DNA from: Candidatus Rifleibacteriota bacterium | GTDB lineage: Bacteria > Riflebacteria > Ozemobacteria > Ozemobacterales > Ozemobacteraceae | Assembly (NCBI GenBank): GCA_029564115.1 | Contig: JAKQQP010000500.1 | Location: 1-64,000 of the forward strand | Length of the DNA stretch: 64,000 nucleotides | Reading direction: 5' to 3' | Shown here: piece after piece, positions 14,505-23,227 of the stretch | Layout: every line of letters starts with the position of its first letter | How positions within the stretch are numbered: the first letter of the stretch is position 1 | Translations under genes and position numbers: made by a program | Notes under the pieces: generated by a model | Seen by the model: the letters and a program-made list of their open reading frames with translations, nothing else | The model's database searches: none | Told to the model about the DNA's origin: nothing

Positions 14505-17384
14505 ATGAAAGAAAATGCGCCCGTTTTGTTGAAAAAATCACGTGATTTTAGCGTGCTGGCAAGGTTATCAGGCTGGCTGTTCTGTGCTTTCTGGGCTTTC
14601 AGAATCCTGAAAGAGCATCATGCAGCTTTTTTACCAGAGACAAGCATGGATACCATGCTTTTTGTTCTGATTTTCGTTTTCGCCGCCGGTCGCAAGAGTC
14701 TTTCACCGTTTCTGGCCGCTTTCTGTATGCTTTCTTATGAGATACATGCACAATCAGCACTTAGGGTAGAGAGCTTCTCTCTTTTTTATGCTGTTTCATG
14801 GCTTGGGTGTACATACCTGGCGGTCACAAACAGTGGTTCGCTTGCCAGTCTGATTCTGTACCATGCGGGAATCAATTTTGATCCTGGTTCTGCGGTAACT
14901 CTGGGAACCGGCATGCAAGCCGGCCTGACAGCCAGCCCGGTCGCAACGCTGTTTTTTTTGTTTTTTGTCAGAGAACTCTGGAACGACAGGATTTATTTCG
15001 TCGCCGATCTGCGTCACTATCTGATTGCCGCTTCTTTGGCATGGCTGGCGATACATCACAGCAGCGGTGCTGCCGCTGACCTGACTTCGCAGTTTCTTGC
15101 CTTTGCTGGAGCGGCATTTCTGGTAATGGCAACCTGCGCCGCTGCTGACGAAAAGTCGAAAACAGAGAGTCATATTGTCGCAGTGGCGGCGGGGGGGCTG
15201 CTGGTAATCGGAGCGGCAGTCACTAACCAGATGCTTGAATCGGCAACTTTGTCGGAATTTTTTTCCCGCCGGGCCTGGGCCGGGTCTTTGCACCCTAATC
15301 ATATCGCAACCTGGTGTCTGGCCGCTATCTGGGCGTTGCATGCGGTTTCCCCCGGCCACAAGGTTACAACTTCTAACTCCAAGGTGTTTTTAAGCACAGC
15401 AATGCTTCTGATGATTTTCATCAGCGGTGCCAGGCTTATTCTGCTGATTGCATTTCTCAGTTTGAGTGTTCATTACGCTATTCTATTCTGGCGACAACAC
15501 TGGTGTAAAGAGACTAAGACTCAGGCGCAGGCATCGCTGTCGGGCAAAAGGCTTTTTGTCATCGTTTTGTCTTCACTGTTGCTGATGGTTTCAATCAGGA
15601 TTTTATATAAATTCAACCTTCATGAATTTACCCAGAATGAAAGATTTTTTATCTGGAAAGCAGCCTTGGAACTTGTCGCTGCCGCTCCTGTTGCCGGGTA
15701 TGGTGTACTGCAGTTTGCGATGCTGCCACAAAGGGCTGAAGCGGCGGCAGTGCCATGGATTTACGACTGGAACTATCCGCACGCACATCAGGGTCTTATT
15801 GAACTCGCTCTCTGGGGTGGTGTCCCGTTGCTGCTGATGGCGCTGGCATGCTGGTTGACTGCCGCCAGAAGATGGATAGCTTCCGGAATGGCAGTTGGTT
15901 TCTTTGCTGTTTCTGCGACTCTTCTGGCTGACTTTACCTGGCGTACTCCCGCAATGATTCTGTGGGTCATTTTTTTTATTCTGCCACCAGAAAAAGCCTC
16001 AGAAGAGGCAGACGCGATATCTGCCGGAGGGTCGGGTGTTACCCCCGCTTTAAAGGTGGTTCTTTCATGTGGCATTGCCGCAGTCATTGTCTGGCTGGCA
16101 AATGTTCACTCTGGCTTTTTATCTTACAATTCTGCTATAACTTCGCTGGTAACAGGGCAGGGGAGCTGGAAAGAAGAAGTAAACCTGGCGGTTACCCGCT
16201 TGCCGTTTTCTTCTGACGTAAGAATGCAGCGTCTTTTATGGAAAATTTCCCGGGAAAGACTGGATGATGAATCAGCTGGATTTCTTACAGACATCCGCAA
16301 AAATTTTCCCGGTTACTGGCCGGCGGTATTCGCAGAAGCCAGGCTTGCCGAACTGACCGGCAGTATGACCACCGCCCTGGATCTCTACAATCAAACTCTA
16401 CAGCTTGAAAATGTGGATCTGTCAGGTATCAGGCATGCCAGAGCCGCTTTGCTTGCTTATCGGCTTCAGGATCATCGGTTTGATTCTCTCCTGCAGGAGA
16501 CTTTGATGAGGGGAGAGTGGGGCGTCGCGATTCTTCTGAACCACCCTGACCACGGTGAGTATTTTAAAAAATCTGCTATGAACCTTGTTGTCGGCCAGCG
16601 GCCAGCAGATTTTTTTGGGGCAGTCAGACTGGCCAGGGTGATCAAAAACCTGGCGCGGGCCGGGTTGGCGGTCAATCAGGAAATTTTTCTGAGGCTGGCT
16701 GACTTTACGCTGCCAGACTGGCTTGTTGATGAGGTTTTTAGTGAGTTGAGTCTTTGTCGTGCCAGGCAGATCGCTGAAAAATATCGTGAAGCGGACCTGA
16801 CTGGAACCGGCAGTCTCAGGCCAAGGTTTCTGTCGCCGGCTGATCGCAATGAAATTGACGCGATCGCTGCGGCTCTGTGCGATTATGGCCCGGCCAGTCT
16901 GCGTACTCTCGGCTGGATACGTCTCGAGCAGGCCGACCCGGGTGGCTTTATCGCTGCCTACGACAGAATGATGCAGCAACATAATTTTCGCAACAAGAAT
17001 TATGAAGATCTGACAGGGCAATTTCTGTTTGCCAGGTTTGCAATACAGACTGGCGAGTATCTTCAGGCTCTTGATATGCTGCAAAAGCTTACGGCATTCG
17101 ATGCCAGTAATCCATTTATCAGCAGACTCAAGGCTATGGCTTTATCTGGTTTGCATAGGGCGGATGATTCGTCGTATTATGTAAACCTTGCGGCAAAACA
17201 GGCCAGACAGGCCAGGCTTGACCCGTATTATCGTGAAGAACCAAGAGATCTGCTTTGGCCCCAGGGCGATCAGTGGGTATTTCTTTTAGAAAAGGTTTTT
17301 CGTCTGCATGACCCGGAGGCGGCCAGATATTGTGCCACCGAGTGGGATAAATTCGTCGCCGGGCTGGTTGGACCGAGTGAATAA
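14505..17384 (+). CDS. Wzy/WaaL-type O-antigen ligase-polymerase fused to TPR domain
   Basis: A 959-residue membrane protein. Residues about 18-500 hold some 12 membrane segments; the Wzy_C signature is around 375-430 (NERFFIWKAALELV, PVAGYGVLQF, YPHAHQGLIELALWGGVPLLL). Family members join or transfer undecaprenol-linked glycans in the periplasm. From about 540 the protein is soluble, helical and TPR-like (AEARLAELTGSMTTALDLYNQTLQL, LQALDMLQKLTAFDASNP). Such ligase-TPR fusions occur where glycans are put on proteins or pili (PglL-like), but the acceptor here is unknown. No ribosome-binding site is visible in the A+T-rich sequence before the ATG. It is convergent with glnN, and a 15-bp inverted repeat spans its stop codon. 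Confidence 0.85.
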   Translation: MKENAPVLLKKSRDFSVLARLSGWLFCAFWAFRILKEHHAAFLPETSMDTMLFVLIFVFAAGRKSLSPFLAAFCMLSYEIHAQSALRVESFSLFYAVSWLGCTYLAVTNSGSLASLILYHAGINFDPGSAVTLGTGMQAGLTASPVATLFFLFFVRELWNDRIYFVADLRHYLIAASLAWLAIHHSSGAAADLTSQFLAFAGAAFLVMATCAAADEKSKTESHIVAVAAGGLLVIGAAVTNQMLESATLSEFFSRRAWAGSLHPNHIATWCLAAIWALHAVSPGHKVTTSNSKVFLSTAMLLMIFISGARLILLIAFLSLSVHYAILFWRQHWCKETKTQAQASLSGKRLFVIVLSSLLLMVSIRILYKFNLHEFTQNERFFIWKAALELVAAAPVAGYGVLQFAMLPQRAEAAAVPWIYDWNYPHAHQGLIELALWGGVPLLLMALACWLTAARRWIASGMAVGFFAVSATLLADFTWRTPAMILWVIFFILPPEKASEEADAISAGGSGVTPALKVVLSCGIAAVIVWLANVHSGFLSYNSAITSLVTGQGSWKEEVNLAVTRLPFSSDVRMQRLLWKISRERLDDESAGFLTDIRKNFPGYWPAVFAEARLAELTGSMTTALDLYNQTLQLENVDLSGIRHARAALLAYRLQDHRFDSLLQETLMRGEWGVAILLNHPDHGEYFKKSAMNLVVGQRPADFFGAVRLARVIKNLARAGLAVNQEIFLRLADFTLPDWLVDEVFSELSLCRARQIAEKYREADLTGTGSLRPRFLSPADRNEIDAIAAALCDYGPASLRTLGWIRLEQADPGGFIAAYDRMMQQHNFRNKNYEDLTGQFLFARFAIQTGEYLQALDMLQKLTAFDASNPFISRLKAMALSGLHRADDSSYYVNLAAKQARQARLDPYYREEPRDLLWPQGDQWVFLLEKVFRLHDPEAARYCATEWDKFVAGLVGPSE

Positions 17385-17398
17385 GCCCGGCGACGAAT
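17351..17398. repeat. Perfect 15-bp inverted repeat spanning the Wzy-TPR stop codon
   Basis: Arms 17351-17365 (attcgtcgccgggct) and 17384-17398 pair perfectly across an 18-base loop containing the end of the gene. Neither side has a T tract, so it is not a standard intrinsic terminator. It lies between two convergent genes only 17 bases apart and may block read-through or protect 3' ends. Confidence 0.75.
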
Positions 17399-17401
17399 CG
17401 A

Positions 17402-19501
17402 TCAGAGTGTATTGAGCAGATCCTGGTATTTAGCCATCGGCCACAGATCATGGGCAACGATTTCTTCGGCGCTGTCTACTGCAGAACGCAGTTTTTCGAG
17501 GGCTGTTTCTCCCTCGTCAGCCAGAAATTGTGCTTTTGCATGCATCTGGCTTTTATTTTCGGCCTTTTTCAGCATCTTTTCGAGTGTATCGGAACATTCT
17601 TTAATTTTTACATAAAGTTTCTCGAATGCCTTCACATCATCGACAAGCTTTGAAGTTATGCCAACAGTCTGCAGAGAGGCGGCGGCACTGGCAGAAAGGC
17701 TTATCTGGCGGGTCAGAGCGGGAAGAATTTGCGTGCGCGCCATATTCACCGCAGTTTTGTACTCTATTTCCTTGGTCTTTATATAATATTCGAACTTGAT
17801 GTCAATTTTTGCCTTGACTTCGCGTTTGGTGAGAACATGGGTTTTCTCCATGAGTTCAATGGCATCGTCTTCTTCATAAGCCGGCAAAGCTTCGGGGGTG
17901 TTGCGCGCATTCGGCAGGCCAAGTTTTACGCCTTCCTGGTGCCAGTCTGACGAATAGCCGTTACCTTCGAATCTGATACGCCTGGTTTCCTTGAACACAT
18001 CCTTCAAGACCAGCAGGGCGCTTTCGCGTATATCCTGACCTTTGAAGGTGGCCAGTCTCTTTTCGATAATATAATAGCCGTAAGTGCACAACTGGTTCAA
18101 AAGTGTGACTGCTTCAGATGGGTTCTGAGATGATCCAACGGCTCTGAATTCGAATTTGTTGCCGGTGAAAGCGATGGGCGAAGTTCGGTTGCGGTCAGCA
18201 TAGTCTTTGGAAATGCGCGGCAGGTTGCGTACTCCCATGTTGATACTTGCCATCGCCTGCTCGGTCGGCTTGCCCATGTTTTCGATTTCATTGATCAGAC
18301 GGGTTAAATACTCACCAAGATAGACTGACATGATGGCAGGAGGCGCCTCATTGGCGCCAAGACGGTGGTCGTTTCCGGCATCTGCAACGCAGGCACGCAA
18401 AAGCCCGCCAAATTTGTCAACGCCCAGAAGTACTGCGCCGAGAGTGAGAAGAAAATTGATATTTTTCAGCGGCGAAGCGGAGGGCTCGAGGTAGTTGGCG
18501 CCGGTATTGTCGCCGATCGACCAGTTAACATGTTTCCCAGAACCATTTACGCCGGCAAATGGTTTTTCATGAAGCAGAATGACGAGATCGTGACGTTCGG
18601 CAACCATTTTCATGACGCTCATGGTTTGAAGGTTATGATCTATGGCCAGATTTGCTTCTTCATAAAGAGGGGCGATTTCAAACTGATTCGGTGAGACTTC
18701 ATTATGGCGGGTTTTAGCCGGAATGCCGCGACGATACAGCTCCCGGTCAAGATCTTCCATGAAACGAATCATTTTGCTGTTGATGGCTCCAAAATAATGG
18801 TCTTCCATCTGCTGACCCTTGGCCGGAGGGGCGCCAAAAATGGTGCGGCCGCAGGTTTTAAGATCGAGCCTGGACTCGTAAAATTTTCGCGAAACAACAA
18901 AATATTCCTGTTCTGGGCCGCAGTTAACGATGACTTTTTTGGCAAATCTGTTGCCAAGAGCTCTTTGCAGGCGAATACAGACATCGTTCAGAGAACGCAT
19001 CGATCTCAAAAATGGAGTCTTAAGGTCGAGAACGTCGCCAGTCCATGAGAGAAAGACAGATGGGATGACAAGAGTCCTGGTTTTGCCGGTTTCAATGAGA
19101 AATGCAGGGGAGGTTGGGTCCCAGGCGGTGTAGCCGCGGGCTTCAAATGTTGAGCGCATGCCACCGGAGGGAAAGGAAGACGCATCGGGTTCGCTCTGGA
19201 TGAGCTGCTGACCTGAGAAGCGCTCGAGCAGATCGCCGTTATCGGAGTATGTGATGAAGGCGTCATGTTTTTCAGCGGTTCCGCCGCGTTGTGGCTGAAA
19301 CCAGTGGGTAAAATGAGTCGCACCTTTGCTGATAGCCCATTCTTTCATGGCATGGGCAACATCTTCAGCTATGCTTTGGTCAAGCGGACTGCCGCTCTGA
19401 ATTGTGGCAATAAGTTTTTCGTAAGCTTTATTGCTGAGTTTTTCGCGCATGACGGCGCGATTGAAAGTAAGCTCGCCAAAAATGCTCAGGACTTGTGACA
19501 T
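17402..19501 (-). CDS. glnN: Glutamine synthetase type III
   Basis: ATP-dependent glutamate-ammonia ligase of the GSIII class, the main entry of ammonium into glutamine. The 699-residue length is typical of GSIII, far above GSI (about 470). Motifs include GGTAEKHDAF, SGGMRSTFEARGYTAWDPTSP, NCGPEQEYFVV, NEVSPNQFEIAPLYEEANLA and LHEKPFAGVNGSGKHVNWS, followed by the C-terminal helical extension. The ATG at 19501 is preferred over one 12 bases upstream because GGAGG lies 5 bases before it. It has its own promoter (19560-19588) and a perfect A+T-rich inverted repeat farther upstream that may bind a nitrogen regulator. Confidence 0.97.
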   Translation of the reverse strand: MSQVLSIFGELTFNRAVMREKLSNKAYEKLIATIQSGSPLDQSIAEDVAHAMKEWAISKGATHFTHWFQPQRGGTAEKHDAFITYSDNGDLLERFSGQQLIQSEPDASSFPSGGMRSTFEARGYTAWDPTSPAFLIETGKTRTLVIPSVFLSWTGDVLDLKTPFLRSMRSLNDVCIRLQRALGNRFAKKVIVNCGPEQEYFVVSRKFYESRLDLKTCGRTIFGAPPAKGQQMEDHYFGAINSKMIRFMEDLDRELYRRGIPAKTRHNEVSPNQFEIAPLYEEANLAIDHNLQTMSVMKMVAERHDLVILLHEKPFAGVNGSGKHVNWSIGDNTGANYLEPSASPLKNINFLLTLGAVLLGVDKFGGLLRACVADAGNDHRLGANEAPPAIMSVYLGEYLTRLINEIENMGKPTEQAMASINMGVRNLPRISKDYADRNRTSPIAFTGNKFEFRAVGSSQNPSEAVTLLNQLCTYGYYIIEKRLATFKGQDIRESALLVLKDVFKETRRIRFEGNGYSSDWHQEGVKLGLPNARNTPEALPAYEEDDAIELMEKTHVLTKREVKAKIDIKFEYYIKTKEIEYKTAVNMARTQILPALTRQISLSASAAASLQTVGITSKLVDDVKAFEKLYVKIKECSDTLEKMLKKAENKSQMHAKAQFLADEGETALEKLRSAVDSAEEIVAHDLWPMAKYQDLLNTL

Positions 19502-19559
19502 GGGGGCCTCCATATGATGAAGCGGGATCGGTCAGTGCAATAATCGAGAAAGTATTGCA

Positions 19560-19588
19560 ATAATACGCAGCATTATTAAAATCGTCAA
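19560..19588 (-). promoter_or_regulatory. Sigma-70-type promoter of glnN
   Basis: On the minus strand, TTGACG (19588-19583), a 17-base spacer and TATTAT (19565-19560). Predicted start near 19553, giving a leader of about 50 bases. Confidence 0.75.
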
Positions 19589-19611
19589 GATAGATTCGAC
19601 TTATTTGCAGT

Positions 19612-19648
19612 AAAATATTAATTTTTAGTCAGACAAAATTAATATTTT
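19612..19648. repeat. Perfect A+T-rich inverted repeat upstream of glnN
   Basis: A 14-bp perfect palindromic pair (aaaatattaatttt, 19612-19625, with 19635-19648; 9-base spacer). It is centred about 75 bases upstream of the predicted glnN start, a normal activator position. The 286-base gap 19514-19799 holds this, the glnN promoter and the promoter of the next gene, and no ORF. Confidence 0.6.
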
Positions 19649-19764
19649 TGTATAATCAAAAATCTGGTTCAAGGTTTTTAATTCTTTTAGTTTACATAAT
19701 ATTTATTATCAGACGTTGTTTTTGTTATAAGGGGGGGAGAAATTTGTTCTGCGGCGAAAATATC

Positions 19765-19793
19765 TTGACTGCCCGTGCTGCTGACATTATCAT
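19765..19793 (+). promoter_or_regulatory. Promoter of the creatininase-fold gene (leaderless)
   Basis: TTGACT (19765-19770), 17-base spacer, TATCAT (19788-19793). The ATG at 19800 starts 7 bases after the -10 box, so transcription should begin at or next to the A of the start codon. No ribosome-binding site could fit. Confidence 0.7.
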
Positions 19794-19799
19794 ACATCC

Positions 19800-20630
19800 A
19801 TGAATTTAATGGATCTTAATGCTGCGCAACTGGCGCAGCTCGATAAAGAAAACACTTTTGTCATCGTTCCGCTCGGCTCTGTCGAACAGCATGGGCCGCA
19901 TCTCCCCCTCGGGACCAAATGTTACATAGCCGAGACAGTGGCGTTCGAAGCGGCTGCACGCCTGAAAAAAGAAGGCTACGGTTGTCTGATTGCTCCGATT
20001 GTTCCGTTTATGCCTTGTCATACCAGCGCTGGTTTTCAGGGTACTTACGGCATAGCGCCAAGAACCTTTTCTGACGCTCTTTATGAAATTGGCAGCTCGA
20101 TCAGCCGGGATGGTTTTAAAAATATTGCCTTTGTAAATCTGTCGATTTCTCCTGATGCCTTGAAAGCCGTCAGTGTAGCCGTTGATGACCTGAACACACT
20201 CAGAGACTTCAGGGCCATAGATCCTATGCCGCTCTGGACTTTCTCCCGCAACGAGGCTCTCGACACGGCTATTAACAATCTTGGCCTCGAACCTGGCAAC
20301 GAAGTGCATGCTGACGTCAAAGAAACCAGTGCCTTGTTGCATCTCGCTCCGGAACTGGTTAACGAAGAACTTGCCAGATTGCCGTCATGCAGCGTCAACC
20401 CCGCCTGGGAAGTCCTGAAAGGTAATTTTTCTTTTCAGGAAATGGGTTCCAGAGATGGTTATCTTGGCACTCCATCATTGGCGAATCTTGAATTAGGTAA
20501 ACTTTACGTCGCCGAAGCAGCTTATGCGCTTGCTGAATCGATCAAGTTCGCGGCTGATGGTAATGCCATGCCCGAACTGCCTTTGCAGATACGCATGCTG
20601 CTGAAAATGGTCGATCTCGACGAAATGTAA
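19800..20630 (+). CDS. Creatininase-fold protein with changed metal ligands
   Basis: Belongs to the creatininase/MftE family of zinc amidohydrolases. The 276-residue product has the N-terminal signature PLGSVEQHGPHLPLGT (Glu29, His31) and the later HADVKETS (His169, Glu174). Two ligands are lost: the Asp of GTD is Lys40 (GTKCY), and the NGHGGN loop reads NLSISP (112-117), without its His. Catalysis by the known mechanism looks impossible, although the fold is clearly kept. A binding or regulatory role is inferred. It is predicted to be expressed from a leaderless mRNA. No mycofactocin or creatine genes are nearby. Confidence 0.8.
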   Translation: MNLMDLNAAQLAQLDKENTFVIVPLGSVEQHGPHLPLGTKCYIAETVAFEAAARLKKEGYGCLIAPIVPFMPCHTSAGFQGTYGIAPRTFSDALYEIGSSISRDGFKNIAFVNLSISPDALKAVSVAVDDLNTLRDFRAIDPMPLWTFSRNEALDTAINNLGLEPGNEVHADVKETSALLHLAPELVNEELARLPSCSVNPAWEVLKGNFSFQEMGSRDGYLGTPSLANLELGKLYVAEAAYALAESIKFAADGNAMPELPLQIRMLLKMVDLDEM

Positions 20631-20837
20631 AAATTGCCTGATCGATCAAATTATTACCCGGTAATGCTCAGAGTTTTATGACAGATGATCGATACTGATT
20701 TTGGTTATCGCATAAACAAAGCTGATTGAGCTGCCAGCGCCGGTATTTGTTCGTCACAGAACCTCCAGTGGATTTGCATAAGCTCAGATTTGTCATGCGG
20801 TAGCGACTTAAAATCCAGAATCTGGAGTAACCCGCAG

Positions 20838-21533
20838 ATGTCGAACGATGATCGTAACCTCTCTCTGAATAAGCTTAAAGATACTCTTGCTGCTGTTAAT
20901 GATAAAAAGGTAGCTCAGAAGACCCCTGAAAAATCGCCATCGCTTTGGCTGCCTTTTTTAAAAATGGGCGTTTTTCTGCTGGCTCTTTATTACCTTCTGA
21001 TGTTTGGAATCAACAGTATCGAAAGCTCTTTTCTTGCAAGAACAGCTGATTATGAAAACAAATTGAGGTCGGTTGCCGAAAAATCTGCCTCTCTTTTGCG
21101 ACCGGCTGAGGCTTCAAAAGTATATCAGCCGAAAGTGCAGTTGCAAAATGCCAGACCCCTGATCTGCTGGAGCAAGCCTGATGCTGACGGCAGAATGATC
21201 GCCCGCATTCATTATAATCTTCCTGAAAAGCGCCAGCCACAAAGCCCGGAAGAAGTGGATCTGATCGTCAGGCTGACGCTTAAAAGCGATCGGATTTATG
21301 TTTCCAACGGCAAGTTCCGCACTAAGTTTCCGATTTACGACGTTGTCGTCGACTATATAGACCCTGGTAATAACGTGATTTTCAAGAGCGACGTCATCAA
21401 GGGAGACCCAACCTCTTCTGAAGACAGCGCTAATCGCATTGCCCCAGGAACGGTGCCGATGGCCGAGTTACAGTTGTCGCTGCAAAAAACGCTGTTATAC
21501 GAAGCCGCTTTTGCATGGCACCGGATTCAATAG
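20838..21533 (+). CDS. Single-pass membrane protein of unknown function
   Basis: The 231-residue product has a 40-residue cytoplasmic head rich in Lys, one membrane helix (FLKMGVFLLALYYLLMFGI, about residues 47-65) and an exported domain with beta-rich character (PLICWSKPDADGRMIARIHYNL, VDLIVRLTLKSDRIYVSNGKF). No family is recognised. The ATG at 20838 is preferred because GGAG lies 10 bases upstream; the in-frame ATG at 20790 would add 16 unlikely residues. It ends at a strong intrinsic terminator. It follows the creatininase-fold gene by 207 bases in which no gene is seen. Confidence 0.75.
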   Translation: MSNDDRNLSLNKLKDTLAAVNDKKVAQKTPEKSPSLWLPFLKMGVFLLALYYLLMFGINSIESSFLARTADYENKLRSVAEKSASLLRPAEASKVYQPKVQLQNARPLICWSKPDADGRMIARIHYNLPEKRQPQSPEEVDLIVRLTLKSDRIYVSNGKFRTKFPIYDVVVDYIDPGNNVIFKSDVIKGDPTSSEDSANRIAPGTVPMAELQLSLQKTLLYEAAFAWHRIQ

Positions 21534-21574
21534 AAGATTTTCTTCGGCCTCATATTAAAAACGACCTGAAAAAC

Positions 21575-21612
21575 GCAGCCCCCGGCACATGAACGCCGGG
21601 GGCTGCAATTTT
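21575..21612. terminator. Strong intrinsic terminator, probably bidirectional
   Basis: A perfect 12-bp G+C-rich stem (21575-21586 with 21595-21606, 8-base loop) followed by AATTTTTT on the plus strand. On the minus strand the stem is followed by GTTTTTC and should also end the subtilase transcript. Confidence 0.88.
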
Positions 21613-21652
21613 TTGCAGAAGTTTGCGAGTTTTTCTTTGCCAGAAACTCAGA

Positions 21653-23104
21653 TTATTTGATCACCGAGAAGTAAAGCTCTTTTACAAGGGGGTCGTTCAA
21701 GTTGGGGCGGGTGCGCTTGGCAGAACGGGGAGCTTTATCGGGCACCTGACTGCGTGAAGCTTTAACGGCTTCGAAAAGCGATTTCCCTTCGGCCATCTGT
21801 TTCGCGGCAAATATGGCGCGGGTAACATTTATCACCCCACCCGACCGAACCTTGTCTTTGAGCCAGTCTTTTTTATCAACTGTATCCATGAGAATTTTTT
21901 TGAGCTGAATGGCTGTGAGATCAGGGTTTTCGCCGAGAACCATCGAGGCGTATCGTAAGGCGTTCGGGCAGGCCATTGAAGTGCCCGACATATAGCCCAT
22001 CTTCTGGTTGGGGTATGTGGCAAAAATGTTTACACCGGGAACGGCCACATCAACCTTGGTAGGACCGTGGCAGGAGAACGGTGCGATCTTCTGGTCTTCA
22101 TCAGTGGCGGCCACCACCAGTTTGTTGCTTATCGGAACATCGTTGGGTGAAGTTACGATGTCGTCGAGGTCTTCGCTGGAGTTTCCGGCGGCAATAAATA
22201 CCAGGGCGTCTTTGCATCCGTCAAAGAAAGTTTTGTCTCTTGGCAGAAAAGCTCTGGTTACGAAGAGATTGACGACTTCCTGGACTTCAGCGTCAGTCGG
22301 GTTTTGAAAGCCCCAGCTCTGCATATTGTTCTTCATCATTGCCAGGAGGCTCTTGTTTTCGGAGCCAAACGAACAGTTGATCAATCTTGGCTTCAAAGAG
22401 GCAATGTAGTCAGCTTTGGGTTTGATGGCTTCTGAATATTTCTGGCCGAGCTGGCTGAAATACTTTTCGAGATCGGCCATGCTTACTTTCGGGCTTTCGG
22501 TTGTGCTGCCATTGCGGCGGGCAACCCCACGGTGTACCATGGCGTGTTTTATGGAAGAAAGAGCTTCTTTGGCTTCCTGTTCGGGGGCACCGCCAGTGTT
22601 GATATGTTTGATGGCATTGAGATTGATGCCATCGTTCTTTGTGGCGACAATGCCGGCGCAATGGGTACCGTGTGCCCAGCCGCCGACAAACCCAACCCAG
22701 GCCCAGAATTTTTTATCCTGGTAATGTGTGGCAAGATACTTGAATTCATCGGCTGTCATGCCTTCTTTTCCATAGGCCTGCAGTTTGCCGAGAAGCTCCA
22801 TACAGCGCAGAACACGATCGTAGTCCGGAGGAGTATCCTGCAGTTCGACGAGAACATTATTGTTGTCGATGAAATTCCAGCCATAGACGTCATCTACGTA
22901 GCCGTTGTCGTCATCGTCGACGCCGGCTTTGCCTTTCAGTTCGAGTTCATTGGGCCAGGCCAGATGCTTGAGGGCGTCATGAGAAAAGTCGCTGCCTGAA
23001 TCTATAACCAGGACGTTAACCTTTTCGGCGGCGGTGGTTGGCACGGGAGAAACGCAAAGCGCAGTCGCAATTGCGAAAAGAGCTATATGGCGGGTAAATT
23101 TCAT
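21653..23104 (-). CDS. Secreted subtilisin-like serine protease (S8)
   Basis: Exported endopeptidase. A Sec signal peptide covers residues 1-26 and ends TTAA-EKV. The S8 triad is complete: Asp35 (VLVIDSGSDF), His145 (WAHGTHCAGIVA) and Ser376 (MSGTSMACP), with the oxyanion Asn308 (AAGNSS). An acidic stretch, DDDDNGYVDD (63-72), is typical of calcium-binding S8 proteases. There is no separate I9 propeptide, and residues 160-240 form an unusual helical, Lys- and Gln-rich insert between the His and Ser blocks. GGAGG lies 6 bases upstream. It is monocistronic, with a promoter at 23127-23155. Likely nutritional or envelope protein turnover. Confidence 0.95.
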   Translation of the reverse strand: MKFTRHIALFAIATALCVSPVPTTAAEKVNVLVIDSGSDFSHDALKHLAWPNELELKGKAGVDDDDNGYVDDVYGWNFIDNNNVLVELQDTPPDYDRVLRCMELLGKLQAYGKEGMTADEFKYLATHYQDKKFWAWVGFVGGWAHGTHCAGIVATKNDGINLNAIKHINTGGAPEQEAKEALSSIKHAMVHRGVARRNGSTTESPKVSMADLEKYFSQLGQKYSEAIKPKADYIASLKPRLINCSFGSENKSLLAMMKNNMQSWGFQNPTDAEVQEVVNLFVTRAFLPRDKTFFDGCKDALVFIAAGNSSEDLDDIVTSPNDVPISNKLVVAATDEDQKIAPFSCHGPTKVDVAVPGVNIFATYPNQKMGYMSGTSMACPNALRYASMVLGENPDLTAIQLKKILMDTVDKKDWLKDKVRSGGVINVTRAIFAAKQMAEGKSLFEAVKASRSQVPDKAPRSAKRTRPNLNDPLVKELYFSVIK

Positions 23105-23126
23105 TTGGCACCTCCGGTATCTTTTA

Positions 23127-23155
23127 ATCTTACTGAAAAAGGTTGGTTGTGTAAA
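23127..23155 (-). promoter_or_regulatory. Promoter of the subtilase gene
   Basis: Minus strand TTTACA (23155-23150), 17-base spacer, TAAGAT (23132-23127); the start codon is about 20 bases downstream of the -10 box. Confidence 0.6.
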
Positions 23156-23180
23156 TAGGCGGATGGTTTTTTATAAAATA

Positions 23181-23214
23181 AAAGGGCAGAAGGAACTCGG
23201 TCCCCTGCCCTTTT
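23181..23214 (-). terminator. Terminator of the TlpA-like gene
   Basis: Inverted repeat (23181-23189 with 23205-23213, 15-base loop) just past the stop of the minus-strand gene. On the minus strand the stem runs into CCCTTTTATTTTAT. It also insulates the subtilase promoter. Confidence 0.7.
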
Positions 23215-23227
23215 GCCCGCATCAAGC

